From contig CM028330.1 in the NCBI GenBank assembly GCA_016647705.1, positions 34,857,534-34,921,533 on the forward strand: 64,000 nt of DNA, given 5' to 3'. Below are positions 12,933 to 24,925 of the stretch, in pieces. The notes under the pieces are model-generated. The model was not told the origin of the DNA, did no database searches, and worked only from the letters and a program-made list of their open reading frames with translations. The stretch comes from Eucommia ulmoides. Taxonomy: Eukaryota; Streptophyta; Magnoliopsida; Garryales; Eucommiaceae. Within the stretch, counting starts at the first letter, position 1, and the number at the start of each line of letters is the position of its first letter. The position numbers were made by a program, and so were the translations under genes.

Positions 12933-13980
12933 CTAGATAGTAGCAAATACATGCCCCCGAGTTGGAGGTCTACCATCTGATTTTCTACCTCGCCCCTGAA
13001 CACCACTAGGGCTGACACCGCCACTACTACTTGTAAAAGGTGTAGGTTTAGTAGCAGGTTTTGGACAATATGAAGATGTGTGACATGGATAATGACAACG
13101 AGAACAAATTTGGCCTGCCATAGGACAGTCTCTAATAAAGTGATCCGATGATCCACATTGATAGTATACGTCTATCCTAGTTCGGCTAACCGTTTGGCCT
13201 CTACCCTGCCCTTGCTGACCTGAACTCTATCCCAGTACATTCCATCATCGCCCGGAATATGATTGTTGTGGGCCTAGGCTCCTAGCTGACTGATTGGCTA
13301 TCGGAGCCCGAGAAAGTTGCAGTCAAGGGATAGATCCCCGAGAGGTGCCATCTGGATACATGCTAGATGGCTTAAATCTACTATTTTTCAACTTTGAACA
13401 TATCTGCAAATCTAGTCATTTTGGAATCGTCTACATCTCCTTTTCTTGGCTTTTACCAAATCAAGAGCGAATCAGGACAAGACATCAAATTTGATTTTAT
13501 ATTACAAAAATGACATCTTCCTCTGGTTCAGTAATATGAATTCCTCCCCCATCTTGAACTGATAAGATTAGGGGAAATACTTTTCATTAAATATGACAAC
13601 AAATTGATCCCAAGTGACCTTTTGGTCTGGAATTAAAATTAGCCTCTTCATTTTCTCCTACCAATGTTTGACTTCTCCTTTCAACTAGAAGGTGGCGAAA
13701 AGAACTCGACTGTCATCAGTAATGCCCATTGCCTCGAATATGTGCCCTATGCTTCATAACCAATTTTCAGCATCAGCAAGACCCGTAGTTCTAGTAAAAG
13801 TTGGGAGGTCTAACTCCTTGAATCTTTTCAAGAGTACAGCCTGAGGATTGACTGTTTCGGTTTGGGCCCTCTGGCATTCCATCATCTTTGCCTGTTGCTC
13901 AAGCTTTCTTGCGCCCTACCCTTTTTTCTTTGGGGTCCCAAATTCCCACTACTTTTATTTCCATGATCTAAATTCAAGAT
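12933..13980 (-). pseudogene. gypsy element 1 gag remnant
   Basis: The minus strand at 13060-13121 encodes a CCHC zinc knuckle (CSRCHYPCHTSSYC), the RNA-binding part of gag. The region upstream on the minus strand, to about 13980, encodes broken gag fragments with multiple stops. It lies between the 5' LTR leader and the protease, as expected. Confidence 0.75.
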
Positions 13981-14177
13981 CTGAAATGAAATTTAATAAA
14001 TAAAAAGGCCAACAATGCAAACAACAGTGCATGATGCAAATGTATTATTTAATCAAATAAAATAACTGTCATTCACGAGTCGAACCAACCTATCAACATC
14101 TCATCTTACGGTTCACTACTGACGAGACAATCTGACTAGTCTACAGAACCTATAACCTAAGTTTTGATAACAAAAAC

Positions 14178-16156
14178 AGTCACACCTTACCCCAGGCCCC
14201 AACACCCGAGGTTAGGTGTGACCCCAACACCCTAGGTTAGGTGTGACCTCGATTTAATGTTACTCAACCAACTACAAATATACACTACTATAAATTACTA
14301 TAGATATCTTAAAATATTTACCAACTCAAAATTCAGCGGTTATACACAACCGACTATTCGGTAACAAAATTACAAAAGGTTTAAACCACTTACTCCCCAC
14401 AGTTGCCTTGACAACCTCCAAAATAAAACCCATTACATCCTCTTGCTCTACCTAGCACCAATAGTGGATCCGTCTCTAGCTGAGATATTTGAGATAAAAT
14501 ATTTTATCGGTGTACTGTCTTCATAATATAAAAATAATTTATGGATCAAGCATAAATAGTCAAATACCACTTTTCAAAATAGAATATAAATATAACCGCA
14601 CACTAAGCCGAAATAAAATTCCACAGCTATTATCACAATAAAATAAATGCATTTAAATCAATTAATCAAATTACTTTGATATATAACAAAATACCACACA
14701 CATTTTTTTACTAACCATATGATCGTTTTACCTCACAATTGGGAGATATAACGGTACTGTAACCTGTACAACTGTGCAATCTAAGGTTGTCATTAGTTTT
14801 AGAGTCATTCAATATCTTCAATGGTAGGAACCAACACATGGTATAAACCACCATATTATTAACATATTCAACTCTACCATATTATATTGTCAATACCATA
14901 TTCAACTCCATTATATTGATAATCAATATCATATTCGACTCCACCATAATAATTGTTAATAACTTGTGATAAAAACTACCATATCATATTGATAATCGTC
15001 ATCGTTAACAACAACAACAACCACTTGCATGATTTGTCATCCTGTCAGGTTACAACACAAACGTTTTACAGGACATGTCCTCCTGTCAGGACAAACAACA
15101 TCCGGCAGGACATACCCTCCTATCGGGATCACACTATGGCATAGTTGGATAATAATAACAATTACTTTCCATACTTAAAAATTTACTCGATCCACGTAAC
15201 GTTATAAAATTGTCATTTTTAATAAATATTTTCTTTTTCACAATTTAGTACGAAAATATAATTTAAAAATTTACATAGAAGATAGTACACTCACCTCAAT
15301 ATTTGCACTGCTTACTATGCTATTGTCGTAACATTGATGGGGTCGACCTCGCCTTTGAACATAACAACGATAGAATATAAACTAAGAATTTAATTAAATA
15401 AATCTAATTCGACAACAAATACGTGAAATGCATGACGCTAAACACAATTTTTCCTATTCTCAAATTTTCTTGATTACATGAAATTTATTAAAATTAAACA
15501 CCCTATTTTCTTAACACAATATTACTAGGAAATAAAATACCAAGAATTTATCATTCTAATCGAATTTTTATTTTAAATTAAATGATTCACAATTTAAATA
15601 TTTTATTTATAAATATAATTTCAATATATATGTATGATCGTGTGTATATATATATATATAATAACTAAAATAAGAAAAAATAAAGAATGAATATACATAC
15701 TTGATAATGATAAGGTGAAAGAGAGACAAGAGAGCAACCGAAAATTTGAGAGAGAAAAAAAAAATGAACTTCACACACATAAATATAAAATGCACTTTAT
15801 AGGTGGCAAAATCTAACAAATACCACATGTCCCTTGCCATTTAATTTCTTTTTTTCCGCCGCCTAATCACACAATTGATAAGAATGAGAAGTTTTTTTTT
15901 TATAACCCCTTGAATCTTTAAATATTATTTAAACCTAAAAGTATTAACATTTTTAAAATAGTAATTGGCCCCTCATAATTTTAAAAGTCAAATTAACTTA
16001 TTAACCCCAAAATTCTTGAAACTAAATTTTAAATATTATAATGACCTCTAAAAAATTTTAAAGTAAAATTTTAAAATAACACACTCTACCCCCAAATATT
16101 TTCTTAGTGTTATAAAATGCACTTAAAAATATGTACATGCCAAACTGGGGCCTATA
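14178..16156 (-). repeat. gypsy element 1, 5' LTR
   Basis: This copy of about 1979 bp aligns with 7445-9489. Its inner edge has lost the canonical TG (AGTCACACC). Near that edge the word CCCGAGGTTAGGTGTGACC is imperfectly duplicated in tandem (about 14200-14250), which the other LTR lacks. Confidence 0.9.
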
Positions 16157-19100
16157 ATATAATTGAAGAAACACATTCTTTTCCATTCGAAACATATTGT
16201 GGCATCAACTATTATTTTTTTGCAAAATTTTCTGTAACCATAACTTCTTGGTGTGTTAGGATGTAATCCATGGAATTTTATGGATGTACTTTTCATAGTA
16301 CGTGCAAATATCGTATGTTATAATTACCACTTTATCAAATTCATCATAGCTTTTTCAGTGTTGTCCCCATCCATGATTGTTTACATAAAACATAAATCAC
16401 TTTACAAATATACTTTGCAACTATTCCATAATTAAATTTAAAATAAAAAATATATATAAATATTGTAACATAACCCAAGAATCCATAACCCAACCAAAAA
16501 AAAAAAAAAAACTTATTTAATACCATATAATCATTGAAGACTGAGCATAAAGCGATCCTTGTCATGTGTGTTTTTTTGCTTTTACAACCACATAACCTTA
16601 ACATGATTCATCTTCAAGGCATAAAATATTTAATTCAAATGTATCATCCATTTGTGAAATTGTAGTAGCAATACTAGTGTTGACCCAAAGATGACCCAAG
16701 AAGAGGTAAATTATATTTTCAAAACTTTTAACCTTATTAAGTCTGTTTAATTTTTTTTTTACAAAACTTCTTTAGTATAATCAGTGTAAGTATGCAGTGG
16801 AAATATGAAATAATAATTAAACAATGCAAAGTATAAATATAAAAAAAAGTAAGGGATAGAGACAATTACACACACATGACACAAAGATTTATAGTAGTTC
16901 GGCAAGATCCTTGCCTACATCTACTCTTTAGAGCTTCCACATAGAGTTTTAATTTTAAAATCATTGATCATCTTCCAATGTGAGAACCAAACCTTAACAC
17001 TTGCCAATAGACACTGTATTGAATTTTCTAATCCCTACCACGACACATGTTCTTGAATTTCTTCACACGTGACGAGATCAAGTCGTCACTCTAAAGGCCT
17101 CTCCTTTGGATCCAATTAGACTTTTGGTTTTTCATTTAGCTCTTCTTCTTGATGATTTTCTTTATTAAGAAATACAATCAATTTAAAACAAGAAAAACTA
17201 TCAAGGTAATTCTCACAGTGAGTAAACAATCTTACTTAACCTAACGATTTTGTATTTTGAAATAATAATACGAGTTTCTAAACATTATCTACAAAACATA
17301 CAACACAAATATCTCTATAGTTTTAAAATCCAATAAAATGTCCCCCAATAAGATAGATATTCATATTAGTACACGAGTAGAAAATAAGAACAAGTAAACA
17401 ATTACATGAATGGAAAGATATATATATTGAAGTGTTAGATATGATATTTTTCTCTCATTTTTAGCTTCGTATTATTCTTGTAATACATGATCAATAGTTA
17501 TATATATTAATGTGATCAATCAACTAAAGATAATGGAATAATTATTAATAAATAACTAGGTATTGAATTTGATAAGTACTAGTGGATTTAAGATCTTGAT
17601 GTGAATAAATCACGCGGGCAATATGAGTTCTTCATGCATCCAATGTACCATATCAAACATAATAGTATTAATATTGTATTAGTGTAGATGGAATATTAAA
17701 CACGTTATAATTTTAATAATATTTTAAAGAATTCCATATCAATACAAATGATTCAGACAAAGTGTTTGACTCAAAAATATAATCTAGACCATGTTTAGCA
17801 TACAAGCAATTTTATGCCTTTGAATCAAATATATTTTACAAAACAAGTATGCCCTAAACAAATTAAGCTTGGATGAATTCAGTTTCATAAACTCAATAAA
17901 TATGTATCAAATAACGTATTTGAGTTATAATCATGATAATCATCGAAAGTTAAATTATATCACCGATTTAAGCACAAGCCAGTTTTGATATCTTGATAGA
18001 ATAAAATTACATAACAAAATGATCTTAACATATTAATAACAATCTTACCAAAATTCAATCGAAGAATGACACTATGAATCTCAACTTTGAATTCGAAAAA
18101 TTTAGATTGCAATAAGCTCGATTTTTATCAAACAAATTACTCAGAAGTTTCATATATATAATTTCAATGATTTATCACAAAACCATTTTCTTTTTTTCTT
18201 ATAATATTCAAGTAAAATATTTATGAAGATGTAGAGAGTTTCTGGATATTTTTTCTAAGTTAATTTTAGGGTAATGAAGGCCTACTTAATTATAAAGTTA
18301 GAAAGTCAATAATCTGAATGTTGGATCCATAAATTCCGGTCAATAGATTCTCCAATAGCTAGTATGATTTGGGCATAAAATTTTTTTTAATTTTACCATT
18401 GTATCGAGCCACAAAAACTCTAGATTCATGAGTAAAAGAATTAAAAACGTGTAGTCTTAAGTGATCAGTTCAAGCCTAAAAAATAAGTGTTGGGTCAAGA
18501 TAGAAGCAAGGAATTTTGAATGAAATATTAATATATATAAAATACAATTTAAAATAAATATTTCCAAACTTAAAACTATTTAAAATTATATATATTCAAA
18601 AAACATCTAAACATATTTAGAAATAATTTAGAATAATTAGTAAACATGAAGAACAATTTGAAATTTGAACAAAAAATGAGAAATAATGAAGTGTCGAGCC
18701 AAAACAATTGATTGAATTCTCAAGTCAATTGACTATTTTGGAGGTTTATTCAATAACAATCCATATTCTGCTTGATTTGGTCACCAATTAGGCAAGTCAG
18801 TCTAGCGTTTTTATATAGATTTAAATCTTTTAAGCCCTTATCTAAGACATTCAACTATTTGGGTGCTTCAGTCTACCGGTTTCAATGAATTAATTTTGAT
18901 TTTAAAGATATTTTGTTTAATCCAGCTAATTGATTGCTTTCTTAGCCGACTGAATTGGGCAGAACATCAATTTTAACACGATTCATGGTCGTCTCAAGTA
19001 CCAATGTTCATACCACTCATCCTAATCATTATCAGACATGATATTATGCCACATAAATATGTAATTATGAACAATATAAAATTTGAACATGCATTGTGTG

Positions 19101-19685
19101 TGAACCTAACTTAGTTAATATTGTGTAATCCTAGAAAGAACGTTATTACTAAAACTTAATATATTTATTGCACTCTTTATCTCTTCCTTTCTTCTTGCAA
19201 CGTCTCCCTTTTAAGAATGACATCACTCAACAATTTGATTAGAGTTAGCACACATATAAGCACATTATCAGAATAAGCATTTATTGATCATTCACGAAGA
19301 CACTTAACATATAATATTGTCTATATAATTTGTGTCATTAACTAATCCATTACATCATCACTAAATCTAATATGACATCATCAATTGAACCTGTAGTTTT
19401 GCTCCTGCTCTCTGTAGCTTCAACAAATCTCTCGCAACATTGTGTAATTTTTTTTGCGTTCCATGCTTTTCTCTCTTTGCTGTCTTCATTTGTCTTTGTC
19501 CCTATGCATATTCAGTAGTTACTACTGTTGTTGCAAACATCCTATCTAGAGTGCTCTCAAATACAAGGCCAATTCCATTGTTCTAAAATTTTACAAATTT
19601 CGGATTTCCCTAAACAGAATTATAAAAATGAGTTAATATGTATTACATATAATAAATTAGTTTGATGTGTAATCAAAACTACGTG
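16157..19685. other. AT-rich intergenic DNA, no gene found
   Basis: No coding region is supported. At 16860-17110 the sequence GATTTATAGTAGTTCGGCAA and following text resembles a word common in plant LTR-type repeats, but no partner copy lies in the window. The part 18690-18980 carries recurring words related to CAATTGATTG, CAATTGACT and CAACTATTTGG. The whole block could be a decayed LTR. That is inference. Confidence 0.45.
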
Positions 19686-20045
19686 TATATTAACCTCAAA
19701 TCTTTCTACCCACCAATTATGTGGCACATTAATGGTTTTCTTTACTCGATCACATCCCAAATTGGTATCTTTCCCTTTTAATTGCTTCCACAATTCACAA
19801 TCTATTTTTAGACTATCCCATTTATTTTTCCAATTTTTTTGGGGGATATCGTTTTTCAATTAAAAAAAAAGAAGAGATATTCCTTTATCAAAAACTCCCA
19901 ACCATCATTAGAAAAATGTGTATTCTTTAGATGACCAACTTCAACCAACATGATACAAAGTGCACAAAAACTATCCACTTGTTCATTTTCCCAAGTAGCC
20001 TTATCGTATTGCTCCTGTTTTGGAATGCTACCTTTTAGTTTCTTA
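19686..20045 (-). pseudogene. Myb/SANT-like domain protein fragment
   Basis: On the minus strand, two adjacent frames spell the parts of a plant Myb/SANT-like DNA-binding domain. The first (about 20040-19870) reads KATWENEQVDSFCALC and NDGWEFLIKEY. The second (19859 down to about 19690) reads NWKNKWDSLKIDCELWKQLK, then TNLGCD and NNP-like text ending in HNWWVERFEV. Spaced Trp residues and the final WW are the domain's hallmarks. A poly-A/T stretch at 19861-19869 breaks the frame between them. Domains of this kind occur in proteins related to Harbinger-type transposons and in domesticated relatives. No transposase was found beside it, so this is an isolated, broken fragment. Confidence 0.72.
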
Positions 20046-20282
20046 CTTATCGTTATAATTAAAAATGTTAAGATAAATGAATAACATAAAGTTCAAGTAG
20101 AAAACAGAAAAATAATGAATAATGTACAAGAAAATACCTAGGACAAATAACTTATGTAGACTTATAATACAAAAATTTTAAAAACAAAAAAAACGTTTAA
20201 CCTACCCTTAAAAGCTATGGAGTCTTTCATTGCTTCCTAAGGTCAGGACAATGGTAGAGAAATATTACGTCGCTATTTTTAC

Positions 20283-21574
20283 TGCAAGTATACGGGTCAA
20301 GTTTTATAGAATAGTGAATGAGAAGGGTTATCGTATCCACAGGGATTGAATTAGATGGTCGCTAAGTATCGTGATTATCATAACCAAACTTTATTTAGAC
20401 GATAAAAATTGGGTTTTTGTTTTTATAAATAATATACTAAATTAACAATTAATTAAACTATAATACTAATAGTATTATATGAGAATAGATTATCTAGGGA
20501 TTAACTTCGTTTACTTATACGTGTTTGATCCAATCTAGTTTACATTAACGGTATTCAAATCTATCCGATAATATAGGTATCGAAAACTCACTTACTACCT
20601 TTCCCAAGTATAAAATGAAAGAATATGCGACTACGCATCAACGCTGAAGTTCTCCTCGAGTGTCTATACGACACTTAGTCACATGAGTTTCGCCCCAACC
20701 TCAAGGATTGCACACTTCTAATACCTTCCCGGGTCATTAGATCGTCGCGTTGTATTTATACCCTAGTCCGAATTCGAGGTTATCTCTCTCGAGTGTCAAA
20801 CTCCGTATTCTCAAATCAACCACAATATAATAACAAGCATATTATGGTGGTAAAAGAACAATAAACACAATCGAATAAAGATAAACAACCGTTAACGAAA
20901 CATAATTTACTCAAACAACGTATATTAGTAAACTACATTAATCTCATAGATAATCAGCATTTAGCTCTTGGCCATAACCATATATTTAACAATAATCCAT
21001 ATATACATTTTCAAATAATAAAAAACAAGTTAATAATAAAGAAAGAAACAAATGAGAATAACCGTAATCTGAAGGTGACGTCCGTAAAAACTGCTCCGAT
21101 CTTGTTTCCTCCTCTCCAATTGTGTTCCTCCTCTTTGGTTGGTTGAGAGCTTTTTAGAACACTCAAAAATACTCCCAATATGTTCTAAGAGAAGTGGGAA
21201 TGAAAATGGGAACAAAAGGAACAAAAACAAATATCTAGAAAATATGCTAAAAACACTGTACAGCTAGGGGCTTCACCGTTGCAGCGGTGGGTTTGACCGT
21301 TGCGCGTTTGGTATGTCGATAGACATTCTTCTCTTTTACCGCTGCAGCGGTGAGCAATCAGAAGGTTTATGTTTCTCTATTGTTTTACCGTTGCAGCAGT
21401 AGATTTGCTGCACTGAAACTTTGATCCTCTTGATTATTTTTTCGCCGATTTCCTCGTTTTTCGACCGTTTTCTCTCTTAACCCCTAATTTGAATAAAAAC
21501 AAATTAAAATATAACAAGAATAATCGAAAACTACCAAATTCGGTTTGGAAATAGATAGATAAATTTCACATATC
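20283..21574. repeat. dispersed repeat family, copy A
   Basis: The sequence shares beginning, end and internal order with 28092-29557. Both start GCAAGTATACG, followed by a TATCGT..CCACAG word. Both share a middle section with GATTGCACAC and CCCGGGTC, and both end AGAAATAGATAGAT or its close match, then CAC.TATC. Near its end, copy A contains short palindromic words around ACCGCTGCAGCGGT (21274-21400). No protein is encoded. It may be a solo LTR or a non-autonomous element, but LTR ends and target duplication are not clear. Confidence 0.75.
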
Positions 21575-21851
21575 GGACAACTCCTCCTTTCTGTTGATCT
21601 TTCTTTCCGGGGTATCTTAGCTCTTTAGCTCTACCATTATAATTGGCTAGGACAGTTCCCTCACGAGCGAATTCCGACACTTTAAGTACTCCCCACATAT
21701 TTTGCCTACTTGAAATTCTATAAGCCAGTATAGTGCTGACTTTATTAAATCAAATAGAACAGTAGCTTCTAGGAATGTAGCAGGAACTAGTTCTCAAGCG
21801 ATGAAAAATCATAGCAGTGCACATGGAAAATGAAAAATAAATATAGTAACT

Positions 21852-24800
21852 CTAATATCCCCCCTCAAACTCATGATGTGGCTGCAAGAAGTATCGAGAG
21901 TTTTCCAACCAAAAAACAAAAGACGAAACATAATGCAACTTCGTAAACAAGTCAACAATTTGCATGGAGGATGAAATGAAAGGCAGAGAAATAGTGGCAT
22001 GCTGAAGGTGATGGCGAGTCAGATAATAATCAATCTCGATGTGCTTATTCCATTCATGAAAGATTGAGTTGTGAGCAATTTGAATAACACTCTTGTTATC
22101 ACAACACAAAGGAGTAAGATGAGAAAGAGAAACACCCATATATGTCAGTAACCAACGTAATCAAACCATCCCTGCGGTAGTGGATGCCATCGCATCACAC
22201 TCAGCTTCCATAGAAGATCTAGAAACAACAGTTTATTTTTTTCTTCTTCTATTAAATAAGAAATCTCTCAAAAAATCCATAGAAACCAGTATGCAAGTAA
22301 CTCTAAAGACGAGGTCGATGGAAGTAAAAGTCTTTGAATGAGGGTGCCCTAAAAATACCGAAGGATACAAAGAACAACAACCCAATGAACCATAGTAGGA
22401 GAAGTGAAAAGTTAACTAACAATGTGAATAACATGGGCAATGTTTGGGTGAGTAATAGTAAGATATACCAAAGTGCCAACAATAGTACGATATAGGGTAA
22501 GATCTGGAAAATGAGCACCATCAAAAGGTGAATATTGAACATTCACCTCTATAAGAGGATCAACTGTCCTAGTATCAGTGAGGTGGGCACGCTCCAAAAT
22601 GTCAACGACATACTTAGATTGAGAGAAAATATACCCTTTTGGCAAGAATGCTACCTCAATATCTATAAAGTAGCGTAAAACCTCCAAGTTTTTCATTTCA
22701 AATTGATGAGATAATTCTAACTTCAATGTTGCAATCCCATCAACATCATCACCATTTATAATAATTTCATCAACATATAAAGAAAGTAGAATATGTCATG
22801 TAGTGGTACACTTTACTAATAGAGAGGAATCATGATTACTTGGAAAAAAAACAAGAGAAGTAATCACAGTAGAGAACTTCTCAAACAAGGCTCGAGGTAC
22901 CTATTTAAGGCCATATAGAGTATCCTTGAGCCTTCAAACATCTCCAGAATTATGAGCAATACCAGGAGGGGGAGTCATGTAAACTTTCTCTTGAAGATCA
23001 CCATTCAAGAAGGACTTTTTTACGTCTATCTGAGAAATGTGCAACTAACGAGATGCAACGGAAATAAGAGTACGAATAATTGTCATTTTTGCAACCGAAG
23101 CAAAGGTCTCCTCATAATTCATACTATACTCCTAAGAAATTCCCTTGGCAACCATCAAGTTTTTTACTGCTCAACTGAACCATTAGACTTGGTTTTAATT
23201 TTGTAGGCCCAATGAGAACCAATTTTACATTTAATATGAGGTAAAGACACCAAATTTCAATTATCCATCTTGTGCAAAGCAAAAAGTTCCTCAACCATAG
23301 CTTGTTGCCAAATGGGATCAACAATTTTTTCTTTATAGGTTAATGGCTTAGAGAGGCAGTGAATAGAGGCTAAAAATTAAGCAAGAGAATTTGAATAACA
23401 GGAATAAACAAAATCTTGTGTGTGAATAGACTTACGAATGTGCTGAGGATTGGTAGGAGGAAGATCCACAATCTCAAAAGGTGCTTGGTCAGAGTTTGAA
23501 GGGGAAGGAACATTAGAGGCATTGGTAGCTATAGAACTAATAATGCAAACCCTACAAGAATAATATGGAACAAGATGTAAAATAGGAACATAAGGTTGAG
23601 AAGCAAGTGAAGGGTCAGTATTTATAATGCATAGGTGTTGAGGAGATAAACTATCAGTATCCTCAGATAAAGGATCAATAGAAATGAGATCAAATTTAGT
23701 CAAGTTGTGTGTACTAGTACAAATAGAAACGAAAGGTATATGCTCAAGAAACACAAAATAACGGGACATATATAGTTTTTGTGCAACTCTATCAAAACCA
23801 TGATATCCCTTTTGTCTCTCACCATAATTTAGAAAGACACAAACGACAGAACTAAAAGATAAGTTACTACACTCTGCACTTGGTCGAAGAACAAAACAAG
23901 TACAACCAAATACTCTTACGGAAGAATAATTTAGAGCATGACCATACAACTTTTGAAAAGTAGATAGACCTGAAGAGTAAGATGGGACCTAATTAATTAA
24001 GTTCATGGAAGTAAGTATTTTTTCTTCCCAAAATTCACTAAGAATAGAGACAGACAATAAAAGGTAATGAGCACTTTAGCCATGTGCCTATGTTTTCTTT
24101 TAGCAAAACTCTTTTGTTCGGGAGTGTTAGTACACAAGGTATGATAAACGGTTTTATCTAAAGCAAACAATTCCAAAAAAAAAAAACGATTAGAGTGTAC
24201 TTCCCATCCAAATCATATCTAAAGTCATTGATAATATCATAATATTAGGTCGTAATAAGATCTCAAAATTTTTGAAAAATACCAAAGAATTCCAAACTAC
24301 ATTTCATAATACAACTATAATAATGATAGATGTAATCATCAATAAAAGAAACACAATATCTAGACCCATCCTTTTGTAGCAATCGGGGAAGGTCCCCACA
24401 CATTAAAGTGAACCAGATCAAATGGTTCATGAGAAGAAGATATACTTTAATTAAAAGGTAAAGCAATGAATTTTTCCAGTTTACAACCACTGCAATCAGA
24501 AATATCAAAAGCTAACAATTTTTTTTAACGCACCTATAGACACCAAGTACTTTAAATGAGAGGTTGAGACATGATCAACAATAATGCCATAAATAAAAAC
24601 TAGAAGAATAAGAAGAAGTCAAACAAAAAGAGGACAAATGAATAATGGAAACTACAACAACAAATACTCTTACTTCGTCCAAAATATAGAATATTTTCTC
24701 TCTATGGCATGTCCTAATCAGCTTCTAGGAATGCGGATCCCATACATGAGAAGTAGAAGAAAAATAACTAAGTAACCCAAATCATATAATTGGCCAATAG

Positions 24801-24925
24801 AAACAAGACTCAACGCGAGATTGGAAATATCACAAACATTTGAAAGAGATATCCGACCTGTGAAAAAAGAACTAATACCTGCTAATGGCATCGGAGTACT
24901 ATCAATAGTCATAACGAATACAGAT
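21852..24925 (-). pseudogene. copia element 2 pol remnant
   Basis: Read from 24925 down. The segment 24718-24925 is the end of protease and the pre-integrase linker (PMPLAGISSFF, SLVSIGQLYDLGY). Integrase pieces lie at 24263-24508 (SRYCVSFIDDY) and 23377-23949 (RVFGCTCFVLRP, the integrase C-terminal part). RT runs from about 23330 to 22412, with the catalytic box YVDE near 22765 instead of YVDD, and [17 protein letters not shown] downstream. The RNase H end is at 21852-22139 (CDNKSVIQIAHNSIFHEWNK). Frames alternate and stops are frequent. Confidence 0.87.
21857..24925 (-). mobile_element. Ty1/copia element 2, main part (interrupted)
   Basis: Antisense copia pol sequence starts just right of a polypurine tract (minus-strand GAGTTTGAGGGGGGATA, complement of about 21856-21872). 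The 3' LTR should lie left of this tract, but its outer edge is not clear. The element is cut at 24925 by the gypsy element 24926-36649 and continues at 36655. No second LTR was recognised, so the far end is lost or diverged. Confidence 0.85.

Larger units (their letters stand above)
7445..16156 (-). mobile_element. Ty3/gypsy LTR retrotransposon, Tekay/Del-like
   Basis: LTRs of about 2 kb (7445-9489 and 14178-16156) flank an antisense gag-pol. Outer flanks are ACATA (7440-7444) and ATATA (16157-16161), a target duplication with one change. On the minus strand the 5' LTR is followed by a decayed initiator-Met-like primer site (complement of 14161-14172), and TTTTAGGGGGGAAGG, a polypurine tract, precedes the 3' LTR at 9490-9505. 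The pol order on the minus strand is protease, RT, RNase H, integrase with a chromodomain-like tail, which is the chromovirus order. Stops and frameshifts are frequent, so the copy is dead. Confidence 0.93.

Noticed and set aside
21274-21400. Palindromic words considered as CRISPR-like repeats
   Set aside because: Unit length and spacing are irregular, there are no unique spacers of constant size, and the context is a plant repeat.
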